A DNA stretch of 64,000 nucleotides, from the NCBI GenBank assembly GCA_040360365.1, contig CP136412.1; one strand, given 5' to 3'. This document shows positions 51,952 to 62,105 of the stretch, piece after piece; within the stretch, counting starts at the first letter, position 1, and each line of letters starts with the position of its first letter. The notes beneath the pieces are model-generated. The model saw only the letters and a program-made list of their open reading frames with translations. It did no database searches and was not told where the DNA came from. This stretch comes from Arcanobacterium_A hippocoleae_A. GTDB taxonomy: Bacteria; Actinomycetota; Actinomycetes; Actinomycetales; Actinomycetaceae. The position numbers and the translations under genes are program-made.

Positions 51952-52396
51952 GTGGAATCTTTTTTACGAAATATATCAGACATAAAGGCTTGCGCGTCAC
52001 CAGACCGCGAATTGCCGTACTCGAAGAACTCGCTGAGCACCCGCACTCCTCAGCTGAAGAAGTTCGAATTGGGGTAACAAAACGTCTCGGGTCAATCTCC
52101 ACCCAAGCAGTCTATGACGTACTCCATATCCTGACTGAGAAAAATCTGCTTCGCTGTATCGAACCAAAAGGGTTGGTGCCGCGTTATGAGCTATCGCGAA
52201 ATCACAACCACCATCACCTGGTTTGCCGCGAATGTTCGCAAATCATCGACGTGAAATGCAAAAACCCAAATCCTCCCTGCCTTGATATTAGCAATCCGCA
52301 CGGTTTTATTATCGACGAAGCCGAAATAACTTTCTGGGGATTTGCCCGAACTGCAGAGCGGAAAAGAATCCGGAAAGCGAAGAAAATGTTAAATAA
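51952..52396 (+). CDS. Fur-family metal-dependent regulator, two frameshifts
   Basis: ~148-residue Fur/PerR-type repressor. LRVTRPRIAVLEELAEHPH starts the winged helix, HHHLVCRECSQIIDV the dimer and metal region, and FWGICPNC the structural zinc pair. One A is missing near 51988 (gives SDIKGLRVTRP from GTG 51952) and one near 52341 (gives FWGICPNCRAEKNPE, ending at TAA 52394). Without the second repair it reads through into the next gene as a false fusion. With a metal-bound corepressor it would silence iron or peroxide genes. Subfamily not resolved. Confidence 0.82.
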
Positions 52397-53310
52397 AAAC
52401 ACGGTCGGTCAGCTGAAAATAGCAGGCAATACGGCTGAATATACTGAAAAAATACCGCTCGAAGCAGTATTTGCAGCAGCCATGCCGGAAGAAGCTGCAG
52501 AACTATTAGATACGCTCTGCAAATATCTGAAAACCGTTTATCCGAGTGCAGAAATCGTATTAAGCGACCTTACAGGCGCACCTGGAAGAATCCAGCTGAT
52601 TTCCGTCGCAGAGGATTTGAAAAACACCGGGAACGAAACCGGAGAAAAAGCGAAGTATCCCGCAGCCGAAACAGTCTCACTCAGAAAACACCGCGATTCA
52701 TTCTCTGCACCAGCGGAATCGGCATGGTGAACGCAGCTGCCGCACTCAGCGCAATCCTTACCAATTTTGCCCCAAAATCGTTCTCTGCGCCGGTTCGGCC
52801 GGAGGACTCCACCCAAAAACCCGAGTCCGCGATGTAGTTATCGGCACTGAATATATAAATTCACGCGCCGACGCAACAGCTTTCGGTTATGCGCCGGGGC
52901 AAGTCCCAGGCAGTCCGGCAAGCTTGCATGTTAGCAAAGAAATCTCCGCCGCAATTGCCCAAACCCTGAAAAATATCAGCAAAACACTCCCGGAAATTAC
53001 TGCTTATTCCGGCCAAATGCTCAGCTCGGACGCATTTGTTACCGACGCAAACGCAGAAAACACCCGCACGCTTTTCCCCGACGGAATCAGCGCCGATATG
53101 GAATCGCAGGCTTTTGCACAAACCGCAAGCAGATTCGAAAATACCCCATTCGCCGCAATCCGCGGAATTTCCGATCTTTGCGCCGCTCCGGAGGACCAGT
53201 CAATTTCTTTCCATGCCGAACTTTCTGATGTCGCTTCACGCGCCGCAAAAGCGGCATTGGAAATATATAAATCCTATACTGCATCGCTTTCCGCACAGCC
53301 TGAGAACTAA
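52386..53310 (+). CDS. mtnN: MTA/SAH nucleosidase-family protein, two frameshifts
   Basis: ~309 residues starting at ATG 52386, overlapping the Fur stop. The signature of the 5'-methylthioadenosine/S-adenosylhomocysteine nucleosidase family is clear: AAMPEEAAEL near the start, SGIGMVNAAAA, LCAGSAGGLHP, TAFGYAPGQVPG, GISADMESQAFAQ (catalytic region) and AIRGISDLC. Losses of one A each near 52687 and 52777 are inferred. It salvages adenine and the thio-sugar from methylation and polyamine by-products. A ~40-residue Asn/Glu-rich insertion separates the first strand from the second. Confidence 0.85.
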
Positions 53311-53340
53311 ACAGTTTTCGCTTTATTCAGCTGTGAAAAG

Positions 53341-53381
53341 TTTCATCCCTGCCGCTTTTCTGCAAACAGGCAGGGATGAAA
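53341..53381. terminator. Hairpin between mtnN and oligopeptidase B
   Basis: Perfect 13-bp inverted repeat TTTCATCCCTGCC (53341-53353) and its complement (53369-53381), 15-nt loop, between convergent genes; likely a shared terminator. Confidence 0.75.
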
Positions 53382-53465
53382 GTTCGGCTGTGCGGTCCGT
53401 CGCCCCTCCCAAAAAATATGCGGCGCCCCGAATGCGCGGTGCCCCAAAACTTCAGCGTTCAGAAA

Positions 53466-55828
53466 TCAGCCCAAACCAAGCTGATCCAGCACAAAAGCGT
53501 ACTCGCCTGCACGATTTTCCCAACGTTGGTAACGCCCGGATCCGCCAGCATGCCCGGCGGCAAGCTCCGTCTTTAACAAAATCGGACGCTGCACACCCAA
53601 CATCGGCATCTCGGCTGTATCCAACACCTCTGCCGTATCCGGCACTTCGGCTGCAGCCGAATCCGCTGTCGGCGTATCTACCGCAGGATTCGGCGTTGTT
53701 TCATGACGGTAATTTAAGGTTTTTGCCCGCAGCTGCGCCACCCATTTCGTCGGTTCAATAAAACTCACCCGCACATCGTTTAAGGAAGTCGCTGCCAAAA
53801 TCGCCGGATAATCTACCTCAGCAATGTTCTCATACGGTGAATAACTCTGCATATAGGCATACACTTCCGGCGAGACAAGCGGATTCCCCATTCCTCCCAC
53901 TCACCAACCGTCAACGGCAGCTCCGGCTTCAAAATAGTGGTCAGCGCATCTACAAACGGGACGCCAGCAAGTACCACCCGATAAAGTTCCGGAGCAAGAT
54001 TTGCGATTGCTCCCATCAATAATCCGCCGGCAGAACGCCCTTCTGCCGCAATCCGCTGCGGATCAAATAGCCCAATATCTACCAGATGGCGTGTAGAATC
54101 TACAAAATCGGTGAAAGTATTGCGTTTTTCCAGCAGCTTCCCATGCTCATACCAGGCACGCCCAAACTCTCCGCCGCCGCGCGGATGTGTAAACGCAACC
54201 ACCACACCGCGGTCAAGCAGCGAAATCAGCAGATTATTAAACCACACATCATTCGAAATTTCGTATGATCCGTATCCGTACACATAACCCGGATTCTTTC
54301 CGTCGCGCCGGATATCTGCTTTGTGTGCGACGGTAATCGGAATTCGTGTCCCGTCTTCCGCGGCAGCCCACTCAACATATTCCACATAAGCGTTTTGGTC
54401 GAAATTCGGCACTTCAACAAGCTTCAAATCGTGAAGCTCCCGCGAATCAATCTGATATTCACTGACCGTTAACGGAGTAATCAGCGCTTCCCGCGTAATT
54501 TGCAATACCCGCGAATTCCACTCATGATTCGCCCCAAATTCCAGTGTCTCGCCCGGATTCGTCGGCAAAGATTCACCCATCTCCCACTGCAAATTTTGCC
54601 CATCACGGCGAATCATCCGAATCTGCGGGGCGCCTTCCGAACGCATCGCGACGGCTGCAAATTCAGCAAATCCTGCGAGTTCAGCCACTCGTTCCCCTGG
54701 CTGCGGAGAAAATATTACCGGCAGTTCACTAAGATCAAACGGCGCAATTTCGTTTACAGCAGCAATTTCAAAGTCCGAATTATTCAAATTGTGCATAATT
54801 AACATGCCGTTGGAAGCAGGCTCGGCATAATACTCAATCCCGTCACGGCGCCCGCCGAGAGAGAACGGCGCCGGTTCATGCAGATTCTGCAGTTCAAGAT
54901 TTGCAGCAGAAACATCCTGCCGCTCCGCGGAGGTCTCTGCGAAAAGCTCCGGCACCCGCAAATCAAGCAAATAAACTTCACTGGTTGTCCGTGAAGAAGT
55001 ATTCAAAATCAGCCAATTTCCATCACGTGATTGGTCAATCCAAACCTCAAAACGTTCGTCGTTCTCACGCCAAAGCAGCACATCACGGCTTGAAGCGGAA
55101 CCAACTTGATGTACCCACAGTTCGCAAGTACGCCAGGCCGCGTCAGCACGTGTGTAATAGATTCGTGAACCGTCGGCATTAAAAATCAAACCATAAGTTG
55201 CGCCGGCTACCGCATCGTCAACAACCGCACCGCTCGAAATTTCATGAATCCGAATCCGGAACGTTTCTCCGCCGGAATTATCAATCGCTAACGCACATAA
55301 CTTACCGTCGCACGAAAGAGTCTGCGAACCAATATTGAAAAATTCCTCCCCTTCAGCCAGTGCGTTTGCATCGTAAATCAGTTCCGCCCGCGCAGCTACT
55401 TCCGGATTCTCGATGTATGGACGTTCTGGAAAATCTGCAAGCGGAAGCCGCCAAAACCGCGGATATGCCGCGCCTTTAACTGTTTCCGTCCAATACCAGT
55501 ATTCTCCCCGCCGTGCCGGCACACTCACATCATCTTCTTTGGTGTGCGCCGCATATTCACCCACCAACTTTTTCCGCAAATCTGCTAAATGCGCCGTCTG
55601 CGCGGTATAGTACGCATTTTCTGCACGTACATGTGCGAGCACTTCCGGTTCCGGAGCGGAACGAATCCATTCATAGTCATCAGTAAAATCGTCGCCATGA
55701 AAAGAACGCGTGATTGGGCGCGGCTCAAGCAGCGGATATGCGGATGATTTTTCAGCAAACTGCTCCTGCATATTGACTGCAGGTTGGATTTGCGTGTTGA
55801 GGTTTACTTCTTCAGCCATAGCTCCCAT
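53466..55828 (-). CDS. ptrB: Oligopeptidase B-like S9 serine peptidase, one frameshift
   Basis: ~787 residues. An N-terminal beta-propeller (YEWIRSAPEPEVLAH, EYWYWTET) is followed by an alpha/beta-hydrolase with catalytic Ser in EGRSAGGLL, Asp in SLNDVRV and His in AGHAGGSGRYQ. A G is missing near 53893 (restored: EEWGNPLVSPEVY). The family cuts short peptides after basic residues in the cytosol. Start ATG 55828 or the second ATG three codons in. An Ala/Pro/Thr-rich insertion (VDTPTADSAAAEVPD) between the Asp and His motifs is unusual. Confidence 0.9.
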
Positions 55829-56095
55829 TGTAAAAGAGAACAGCCGGAAAAGTCATGCACCAGCCTTCCAGGTTAACGGCTGAAAACAGCTGCATAAATT
55901 TTGTTTTCGTGCGGCAATATGGGAAAGCTGCAATCTCAATCTTCCCGCAGCTGATAAGCCCGAAATTTGCCGCCAATAAACACTAATGAACGCCAATAAA
56001 CGCCAATAAAAAGGAATAGGAAAAAGGGAATGACGGCGGGGCAGCTGCACAGCTGCATTACTCCGCCGCCGCGCAATATGTTTATCGATCACTGC

Positions 56096-56497
56096 TTACA
56101 TCAGCTGGCTTTCAGCAAACTCGACGGTTTCCGCAGCCGAAACACTGTTCGGCAGCGGCGTGTCTTGAATCTGAGCTTGCATCTGCGCCGTATTTGGGTT
56201 CGTTCGCGGATCACCAGCTGCAGCAGCCGGCTCGCGCACATTCCCCGCAGCCGGTACCGTTTCGGTTTCCGCTCTTGCCGTCATTTTCTTTGCATTCTTT
56301 CCTATTTTTTGGAAAATCAGGAGCATCTTCTTCCGGAAAATGATTGCCAGCACGATGAGCACAACTAAAAGTCCGCCCAGCACAATCATCACGATTAACA
56401 TCGTCAGCGAACCTGTTACCACGCCTGCACTGAAATTAATCGCTCCGGAAGCGGCGGAAAAAGTGAAATCAGGAAAGAAAGCGCGGAAATAAAGCAC
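56096..56497 (-). CDS. Small single-helix membrane protein
   Basis: Up to 133 residues. One long hydrophobic helix (LIVMIVLGGLLVVLIVLAII, ~34-53) is followed by a basic FRKKMLLIFQKIGKNAKK stretch and a Pro/Ala/Gln-rich acidic tail. It is likely a bitopic protein with a cytosolic tail. I recognise no family. The start could be the ATG near residue 33. Coding is supported by length and the membrane-plus-basic architecture only. Confidence 0.5.
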   Translation of the reverse strand: MLYFRAFFPDFTFSAASGAINFSAGVVTGSLTMLIVMIVLGGLLVVLIVLAIIFRKKMLLIFQKIGKNAKKMTARAETETVPAAGNVREPAAAAGDPRTNPNTAQMQAQIQDTPLPNSVSAAETVEFAESQLM

Positions 56498-56687
56498 AGC
56501 GGGGTTAACTTGGCTTGCGCTGCGGATAAGAACCGTACTCTAATCTCCGGCGGTTTGGACAAATTGCACTGGCTTGTTTCATATCACACTGGTTTTTGCA
56601 TTGCCGCTGTATGTTTTATATTGCCGCGGTATGCTGCAAAATAGGCATCAGTGGGAATTTAGCGCATTCTTAGTTAAGGTGGAATGC

Positions 56688-57370
56688 ATGGAACACGAAA
56701 TTGTGGTGCACGCATGGGCTGACGTCGCCTGCCCGTGGTGTTGGCTTGGGAAACGCCGTCTAGAAAAGGAATTGCACTTTCGGGCGCAAAAGTGGCTGTT
56801 GAATATCACTCTTATCAGTTGCGCGCCGATGCTCCTGCGAGCACGAACGAGACTTTGGCAAAGCATTTGGCGAATTCTCATGCAATTCCATTGACGGAAG
56901 TATCTGCAAGCTTTGCAAAAATCACTGAGTTGGGTGCGGAGTATGGAATTTCCTATGACTGGAATGCAGTACAGCCGGTGAACACTTTCCTCGCACATCA
57001 GCTGATTTATGCGGCGAAAGCTACTGGGCAAAATTCGGAAGAAGCGGCTGTAAAAGGCGGGGAAATGTTTGAACGCCTTTGGAAAGCCTACTTTTCTGAG
57101 GGCGCAAATATCGCAGACTCAGATACGCTAATCGATATTGCGGAAGAATTGGGGATGGATCGCGAGCGCACCGAAGCTGAACTTGAATCTGGCGAGCACG
57201 CCGATTCGGTCCGTGCCGATATCCGTGATGCTGCGCGGATTAACATCACTGGTGTACCGTTTTACGTGATTGGCGGAAAACTCGGTGTTTCCGGCTGCCA
57301 ACCAGCTGAAATTTTCGCCGACGGAATCAAACAGGCACTTACGCAAATGCGTGCAGAACCGCAGCTCTAA
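56688..57370 (+). CDS. DsbA-like FrnE oxidoreductase, one frameshift
   Basis: ~228 residues from ATG 56688 with AAGGTGG eight bases upstream. The thioredoxin-fold active site is ADVACPWCWLGKR (CPWC); the C-terminal GVPFYVIGGKLGVSGCQP holds the cis-Pro and an extra Cys, characteristic of FrnE/2-hydroxychromene-isomerase-like disulfide proteins. An A is missing near 56768 (restored: RRLEKGIALSGAKVAVEYHSY). Probably cytosolic thiol-disulfide handling; no signal peptide. Confidence 0.88.
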
Positions 57371-57536
57371 GTTTCAAAAGTGATAGATTAACGGCAGCAA
57401 ACACCCCGACTTCCGCCATTTAGCAAAATTTTACCGCTTTCAAGCCCGCCTGAATATACTGCTTGAAATGCCGGAAAACAGCGGAAGTCAGGGAAAACTG
57501 TCTAGTAGCGAACGTCCGCCGCTGATATATAGCCCG

Positions 57537-58025
57537 CTACTGCTGATGTGCGGCAGTTTGCGCTACAGCCAACCGATCTACAAACTCGTTCGCCACATCA
57601 CCGTTATGGCCGCGCACCCACTCAACTTCCGTCCGCCCAATCCGGCTTTCATAAAGATTTAACAGCCGTTCGATAAGCTCGCGGTTCAGCACTGGTTTAC
57701 CGTCAGATTTACGCCAGCCGCGCTTGCGCCAACCGGGCGCCCACTTCGTCATTGAGTTAATGACATATGAAGAGTCTGCACGAATTAGCAGCGATCCTTG
57801 TGCGCCCACATATTCGAGTGCTTTAATCATTGCGGTAAGCTCCATAATATTATTCGTGGTCTGATGCGCACCGCCGCTTTCATGATAACCAGTCTTTTGC
57901 TCCACGAACGCCCACCCGCCAGGCCCAGGATTACCCGAACACGAACCGTCTGTAGCCACAATAAAATCAAACCCTGGCTTAATTACGCCAACTGGCCCGC
58001 TCGTTTCCATCTGATACTCCCTCAT
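57537..58025 (-). CDS. rnhA: Ribonuclease HI
   Basis: Up to 162 residues. TDGSCSGNPGPGGWA carries the first catalytic Asp (~26), NNIMELTA Glu ~62, ADSSYVINS Asp ~84, and RGHNGDVANEFVD the late His/Asp. It removes RNA from RNA-DNA hybrids. The start may be the second Met (METSGP). Intact. It lies next to the AT-rich RiPP region but has the local normal composition. Confidence 0.94.
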   Translation of the reverse strand: MREYQMETSGPVGVIKPGFDFIVATDGSCSGNPGPGGWAFVEQKTGYHESGGAHQTTNNIMELTAMIKALEYVGAQGSLLIRADSSYVINSMTKWAPGWRKRGWRKSDGKPVLNRELIERLLNLYESRIGRTEVEWVRGHNGDVANEFVDRLAVAQTAAHQQ

Positions 58026-58207
58026 GATTCCTGTATTTCTGAACTTATCTCTGCCTGTTTACCGCTTTCTATTCTGGCATATAACCACGCCAAGGCAACT
58101 ATCAGTATGATTGACTTTTATTCGCAGCTCGGGCGGAAGCCAAGCGGCAGCAGCGATACTCAAACAAATTATCTATACAGAATGGCTACATACTGCTTTT
58201 GGAATCA

Positions 58208-59298
58208 TTAATCATTAAATTCTGGAAAACCACAAGGGATTATTCCCATCGCCACTTCCAGTGCAGGATCAACACCCATCATTTCCTCCCACATTTCATC
58301 ACGCTGCATAAGGGAAAAACAACTTCCCAAATTTAAAGCCGCTGCACACATTTGTATAACCTGCGCCATGTGACCAGCATCAAGGAATAAGCAACGATAA
58401 GAACGGGCAGTTTGATATTTCCATTTAAGGGCAGCAACATTTCCAGTAAGAAAAATAATAAATGCAGCGTTTAACATCCATTTTTGACCAGAGACAGCTT
58501 CAAGTAGAAAATCATCTGAAACGCTCGAAGAACACCACTCCAGAGCATTACTTTCAGGCAAATAACGATAACTACCTGGCATCAAACCATCCACATTACG
58601 CACATAAACATAAAGTTCTGTTGAAGCACGCCCACCACCGGATGCCGCTGCTCTAAAATAATTTCCCGAAAAATATCATCCTCTGTCCGTATTCGTGACT
58701 CTGAAACGCCAGCACAGTATTTAAGAAATTCACTGAATATCTTAAGAGAAACCGCATTTACTGAAAAACTTCTTATACTACGACGCGACTCTAATATTTC
58801 AATAAAAGAAACTTCATTAATTGTCTCTACTCGCGGTAGAGAAACTACTTTAGCGACACTATCTTCTATTGATTCTAGCGACCAAAACCTTTCCGGCGGA
58901 GGAAGTATTTCAATTTTCTCTGCTAAGCGCTTTCTATCTTCTTCTACCGTAAGAACACGTGTTTCACGATTCGTCCGTGTGGAAAAATTAAACAATCTTG
59001 CAAGACTACCCCAACCTGACCAAGTAGTTAAGTAATCCAATTCGCGACTGTATCTTTCACTAGTAATATCAAGTAAAATCTGCAATTGTAAAAACTGCTG
59101 AACTCTGTACATACCAATATCATGTCTAGCTAATTCAATTAACAGTTCATCATTCACTTCACGTACACGTTTAAAAATTCCAAGCAAAGGAAGATCGGAA
59201 TTATTGATTGGAATCTGTTTATGATTAAGCACATCATCCCATATAAGCAATCCGTCCCTTACCATCAACACCCCGAACTTAGATGCAGCTATCTTCAC
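58208..59298 (-). CDS. SagB-type flavin dehydrogenase of the RiPP cluster, one frameshift
   Basis: ~364 residues. An N-terminal ~150-residue helical domain I cannot name is followed by the nitroreductase-fold SagB/ThcOx domain. Visible in it are LESRRSIRSFS (FMN-binding Arg pair), AAASGGGRASTELYVYV (restored by one T near 58655) and LDAGHMAQVIQMCAAALNLGSC. SagB-type dehydrogenases oxidise azolines to azoles in linear azol(in)e peptides. No YcaO cyclodehydratase is present here, so the substrate chemistry is unclear. The GTG start overlaps the ATP-grasp gene by 20 bp. The gene is notably AT-rich. Confidence 0.8.
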
Positions 59299-60337
59299 TT
59301 CTAAACCTTTCTAAAATATATTTAGTTACCGCACATGTAACTCGATGATCATTAGCTGATTTTTCAAAATATTTCCAATCTCCTAATAAATTTACTTCTA
59401 GAAATATATGGTCACCTTCCTCTGTGACAAGAAAATCAAAGGCACCAAATTCAATTGATGCCTTCCTCTGGAAGTCATATATTAGTTTTCGGAGTTCAAT
59501 TCCCACATCTATCGGCGCTATTTTCAGATTTTCACCACAATCCCATAAAGAATCGGCATTACTCTTACCAGTCACTGAATATCCAATAATGTCAGTCCCA
59601 ATTAAATAAACTCGTATTTCATAAGCATGTTCTATAAACGGCTGAACCATAACAGGTACTGGCTCTTCTTCCGCGTTAATGATCTCATCACGCAAAACTA
59701 TTTTCGGAAAAATTCCCTTGAGCGAACAAGGTGGCCAATGAATCCAATGAGATCCAATCGGTTTGACAATATATTTCTTAATCCCATCACCAAAAATATT
59801 TATAGCTTCTAAAAGGTTAGTCACAACTACAGATTGCACTGTACACATACCGACGCAAGAAGCAATTTCAACCTGCCGCATTCTACTTCTACAAACAGAT
59901 TTCGCATTAATACTAATAGAAGAAACTTCTGATATATACTCCATTAACGCATCACTCTGTGAGCCAATATAAACATCCCTATCTTTCACCATTCCAGACG
60001 AAGATAAATAATCGACGCATGTAAAATGTCGCCTCCAAAATAATAATGGTCTAAGCTTTTCACCCTGCTTTGTATAAATAATTCCGTTCAGAATTGTCGA
60101 TATTTTATTGTCGGTAATATCAGAATCAAAACGAAGCATCCTTATTCCGTATTTTGCTAAATACAACGATAAATGACTTATTTCACTATCATCACTACTC
60201 GTCGCGACAATAATGCAATTCACCACATTTTTAACGTCAGGCGCGACACCAAGATTAAACATTTTTGATTGAAAATCTACATCTTTTGTTTTTCTTGAAT
60301 AAACATAGGGAGAAGTTCTAAAAAGAATCGGTTCCAC
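59279..60337 (-). CDS. ATP-grasp peptide maturase of the RiPP cluster
   Basis: 352 residues from GTG 60337, preceded by GAGGTG. YIVKPIGSHWIHWPP is the nucleotide-binding Lys loop, and PVMVQPFIEHAYEIRVYLIG and FGAFDFLVTEEGDHIFLEVN the metal and ATP Glu/Asn motifs. The end LLGDWKYFE parallels the EVNPxGQWxWxE pattern of MvdC/MvdD-type graspetide ligases. These activate Asp/Glu side chains and link them to Ser/Thr or Lys as esters or amides. N-terminal ~130 residues form the pre-ATP-grasp and likely leader-binding part. Intact and AT-rich. I cannot place it in a described graspetide group. Confidence 0.82.
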   Translation of the reverse strand: MEPILFRTSPYVYSRKTKDVDFQSKMFNLGVAPDVKNVVNCIIVATSSDDSEISHLSLYLAKYGIRMLRFDSDITDNKISTILNGIIYTKQGEKLRPLLFWRRHFTCVDYLSSSGMVKDRDVYIGSQSDALMEYISEVSSISINAKSVCRSRMRQVEIASCVGMCTVQSVVVTNLLEAINIFGDGIKKYIVKPIGSHWIHWPPCSLKGIFPKIVLRDEIINAEEEPVPVMVQPFIEHAYEIRVYLIGTDIIGYSVTGKSNADSLWDCGENLKIAPIDVGIELRKLIYDFQRKASIEFGAFDFLVTEEGDHIFLEVNLLGDWKYFEKSANDHRVTCAVTKYILERFRSEDSCI

Positions 60338-60360
60338 TTAACACCTCAAAAGTTAGAGAT

Positions 60361-60459
60361 AAAAAAGGCTGTACCAAAAAATTCGAACAGAACATTCCCG
60401 GATAATCTAAAACGATATATTAGATTTGGAAAATTCTAATCGAAACTTTTGATACAGCC
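60361..60459 (-). terminator. Terminator-like hairpin between precursor and maturase genes
   Basis: GGCTGTA (60367-60373) pairs with TACAGCC (60453-60459), extended by an interrupted stem into AAAATTCGA/TCGAAxxTTTTG. On the minus strand it ends in six Ts (A-run 60361-60366), the layout of an intrinsic terminator, 13 bp after the precursor stop and 23 bp before the maturase start. It probably lets the precursor be made in excess over its enzymes. Confidence 0.65.
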
Positions 60460-60471
60460 CATAAAAATAAA

Positions 60472-60615
60472 TTAGTTATCTTTCTTGATAATCCAAGCGG
60501 AATCCATAAAACAGTAGTCGTCGACAAAATTACTAATACGTTCATCTGCAGTAACTGTTGTTTGAGATTCCACTAGCTCGCTAATTTGATTGGCTAGTTC
60601 TACCATCGAAGACAT
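60472..60615 (-). CDS. Candidate RiPP precursor peptide, 47 residues
   Basis: Starts MSSMVELANQISELVESQ and ends FMDSAWIIKKDN. A perfect AAAGGAGGTGAA lies just before the ATG, the strongest RBS seen in the window. The front ~28 residues look like a leader (amphipathic, acidic). The last ~17 carry Asp32-Asp33, Tyr34, the only Cys (35), Asp38, Ser39, Trp41 and Lys44-Lys45, usable for side-chain ester or amide links and for oxidation. It lies first in a leftward operon with ATP-grasp and SagB genes, divergent from an MFS exporter. I know no family for it, so the precursor role rests on context. Confidence 0.75.
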   Translation of the reverse strand: MSSMVELANQISELVESQTTVTADERISNFVDDYCFMDSAWIIKKDN

Positions 60616-60755
60616 ATTTCACCTCCTTTAAAATTTCGTTTATAATCAACTCTGCACCGTAAGTCAAACATATCAAAAGCAGCCTTGAATAAAACATGTG
60701 TTCAAATTTCGAGATACACAAATAAAAATAAATTTTTAGAAGTAGATATATAGAT
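60616..60755. promoter_or_regulatory. Divergent promoter of precursor and exporter
   Basis: 140 bp of very AT-rich DNA separating the precursor RBS from the exporter start. It must hold two promoters; several -10-like TATA stretches are visible but no operator is convincing. Confidence 0.5.
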
Positions 60756-62105
60756 ATGAAAATCTCAAATAAGCGTGACTACGGGCTTTGGCTTGGCGCC
60801 ACCACCGCAGATATGTTTGGGCGCTCAGCTCAAGATTTAGCGCTCCCATTCATCATTATTTCCTTTACTGGTTCTGCCGCGATCTCCGGAAATATCCAAA
60901 CAGCAGGGAAAATAGCCACACTCGCAGTAATTCTTTTTGGCGGTGTACTAATTGACCGGATCGACCGGCGGATCGGCATGTACCTGCGCAGTTTCAGCGG
61001 CGCAATCTTATGGGCATTACTTGGGACGCTAATCCTGATCGGAATTATTCCCGTCTGGGCGATTCTCGCAATCGTGCTGCTCACCAGTATCACCGACGGC
61101 TTATTTGGCGAAGCCGATAACGCCGCACTACGTTCAATTATTCAAAGCAACGAAGAGTTCATCGCTGTCCGCAGTATCAATCAAGGACGCGCTGCCGCAA
61201 TTCAGCTTACCGGAGGACCAATTGGAGCCTTCCTCTATCATCTTGGGCACGCGATTCCATTTTTCTTCTCTTCCCTCTGCCTTGCAATTCTTGGAATTTG
61301 CGCAAAACTAATCCGTGCAGATTTACGCCCTAAATCCGATCTGCAAGAATCGGCGCAGCAAATCGCCGGATCACAGAAAAATAAAGATCATACTGCGGAA
61401 AAAGAAAGTATTATCCGAAACTTCTTTGCCGACCTGAAAACCGGGTTTAAATTTATTTTCACTCATTCCCGGATTCGCCCGCTGCTGATTGCAAACATTT
61501 TTATCGGCAGCGGAATGATGATGATTATTTTCACCGCAGATTATGCGCTGATTACCCGCGGGCATACGCCACTGGAAATATCACTTTTAAGTACCTTATT
61601 TGCATTGATTATGATGGGCGGAGCAGCGCTCTCTGCAAAATTTTCCGCGCGGATTCCTGCCGGAAAAGGCTTAATCATTTTGCTTCTTGGAATGGCATTA
61701 ATCGCTGCAGCCACAATTTTCTGGAACCAATACTTTCAGCTCCTGCTCATTTTAAGTCTCTACGGTGCGATTGTCCCATTCATCGGCGCCCTGCTCGGCG
61801 GATATTGTTTTTCTGCTACCCCCAGCGATTTCCAAGCCCGAGTCGGTTCAGCAAGCAATATCATGGAATTCGGATTAACAGCTTTCGTTCCGTTCATTGC
61901 CGGAAATCTCGTAAATCACGGGCTTGCCGCTTATGGATTTGCTCTCGGTGCGATAATCAATCTCATCGCACTGTTAATTCTCGCAAGCAGCAAAGCAATC
62001 CGCAGCCTTGGTAATTCAAGCACCTGGACCCCAGTCAATAGCACCGAAACTGCTGCGGATAGCCCAAATAACCCAAATAACCCAAATAACCCAAGCAGCA
62101 AATGA
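60756..62105 (+). CDS. MFS exporter, probably for the modified peptide
   Basis: 449 residues, about twelve membrane helices of the macrolide/enterobactin-exporter MFS type. GVLIDRIDRRIGMYLRS is the motif A loop between helices 2 and 3, and a hydrophilic central loop (~195-225) divides the halves. The C-terminus is a cytosolic tail of Asn/Pro repeats (NNPNNPNNP). Divergent from the RiPP precursor, so I infer export or self-resistance. It could equally be an unrelated drug efflux protein. Intact. Confidence 0.85.
   Translation: MKISNKRDYGLWLGATTADMFGRSAQDLALPFIIISFTGSAAISGNIQTAGKIATLAVILFGGVLIDRIDRRIGMYLRSFSGAILWALLGTLILIGIIPVWAILAIVLLTSITDGLFGEADNAALRSIIQSNEEFIAVRSINQGRAAAIQLTGGPIGAFLYHLGHAIPFFFSSLCLAILGICAKLIRADLRPKSDLQESAQQIAGSQKNKDHTAEKESIIRNFFADLKTGFKFIFTHSRIRPLLIANIFIGSGMMMIIFTADYALITRGHTPLEISLLSTLFALIMMGGAALSAKFSARIPAGKGLIILLLGMALIAAATIFWNQYFQLLLILSLYGAIVPFIGALLGGYCFSATPSDFQARVGSASNIMEFGLTAFVPFIAGNLVNHGLAAYGFALGAIINLIALLILASSKAIRSLGNSSTWTPVNSTETAADSPNNPNNPNNPSSK

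Noticed and set aside
51990..52730. Fusion of Fur with a second domain as one 246-residue protein
   Set aside because: The apparent fusion is produced by a missing A at ~52341; restoring it ends Fur at 52396 and leaves a separate mtnN start.
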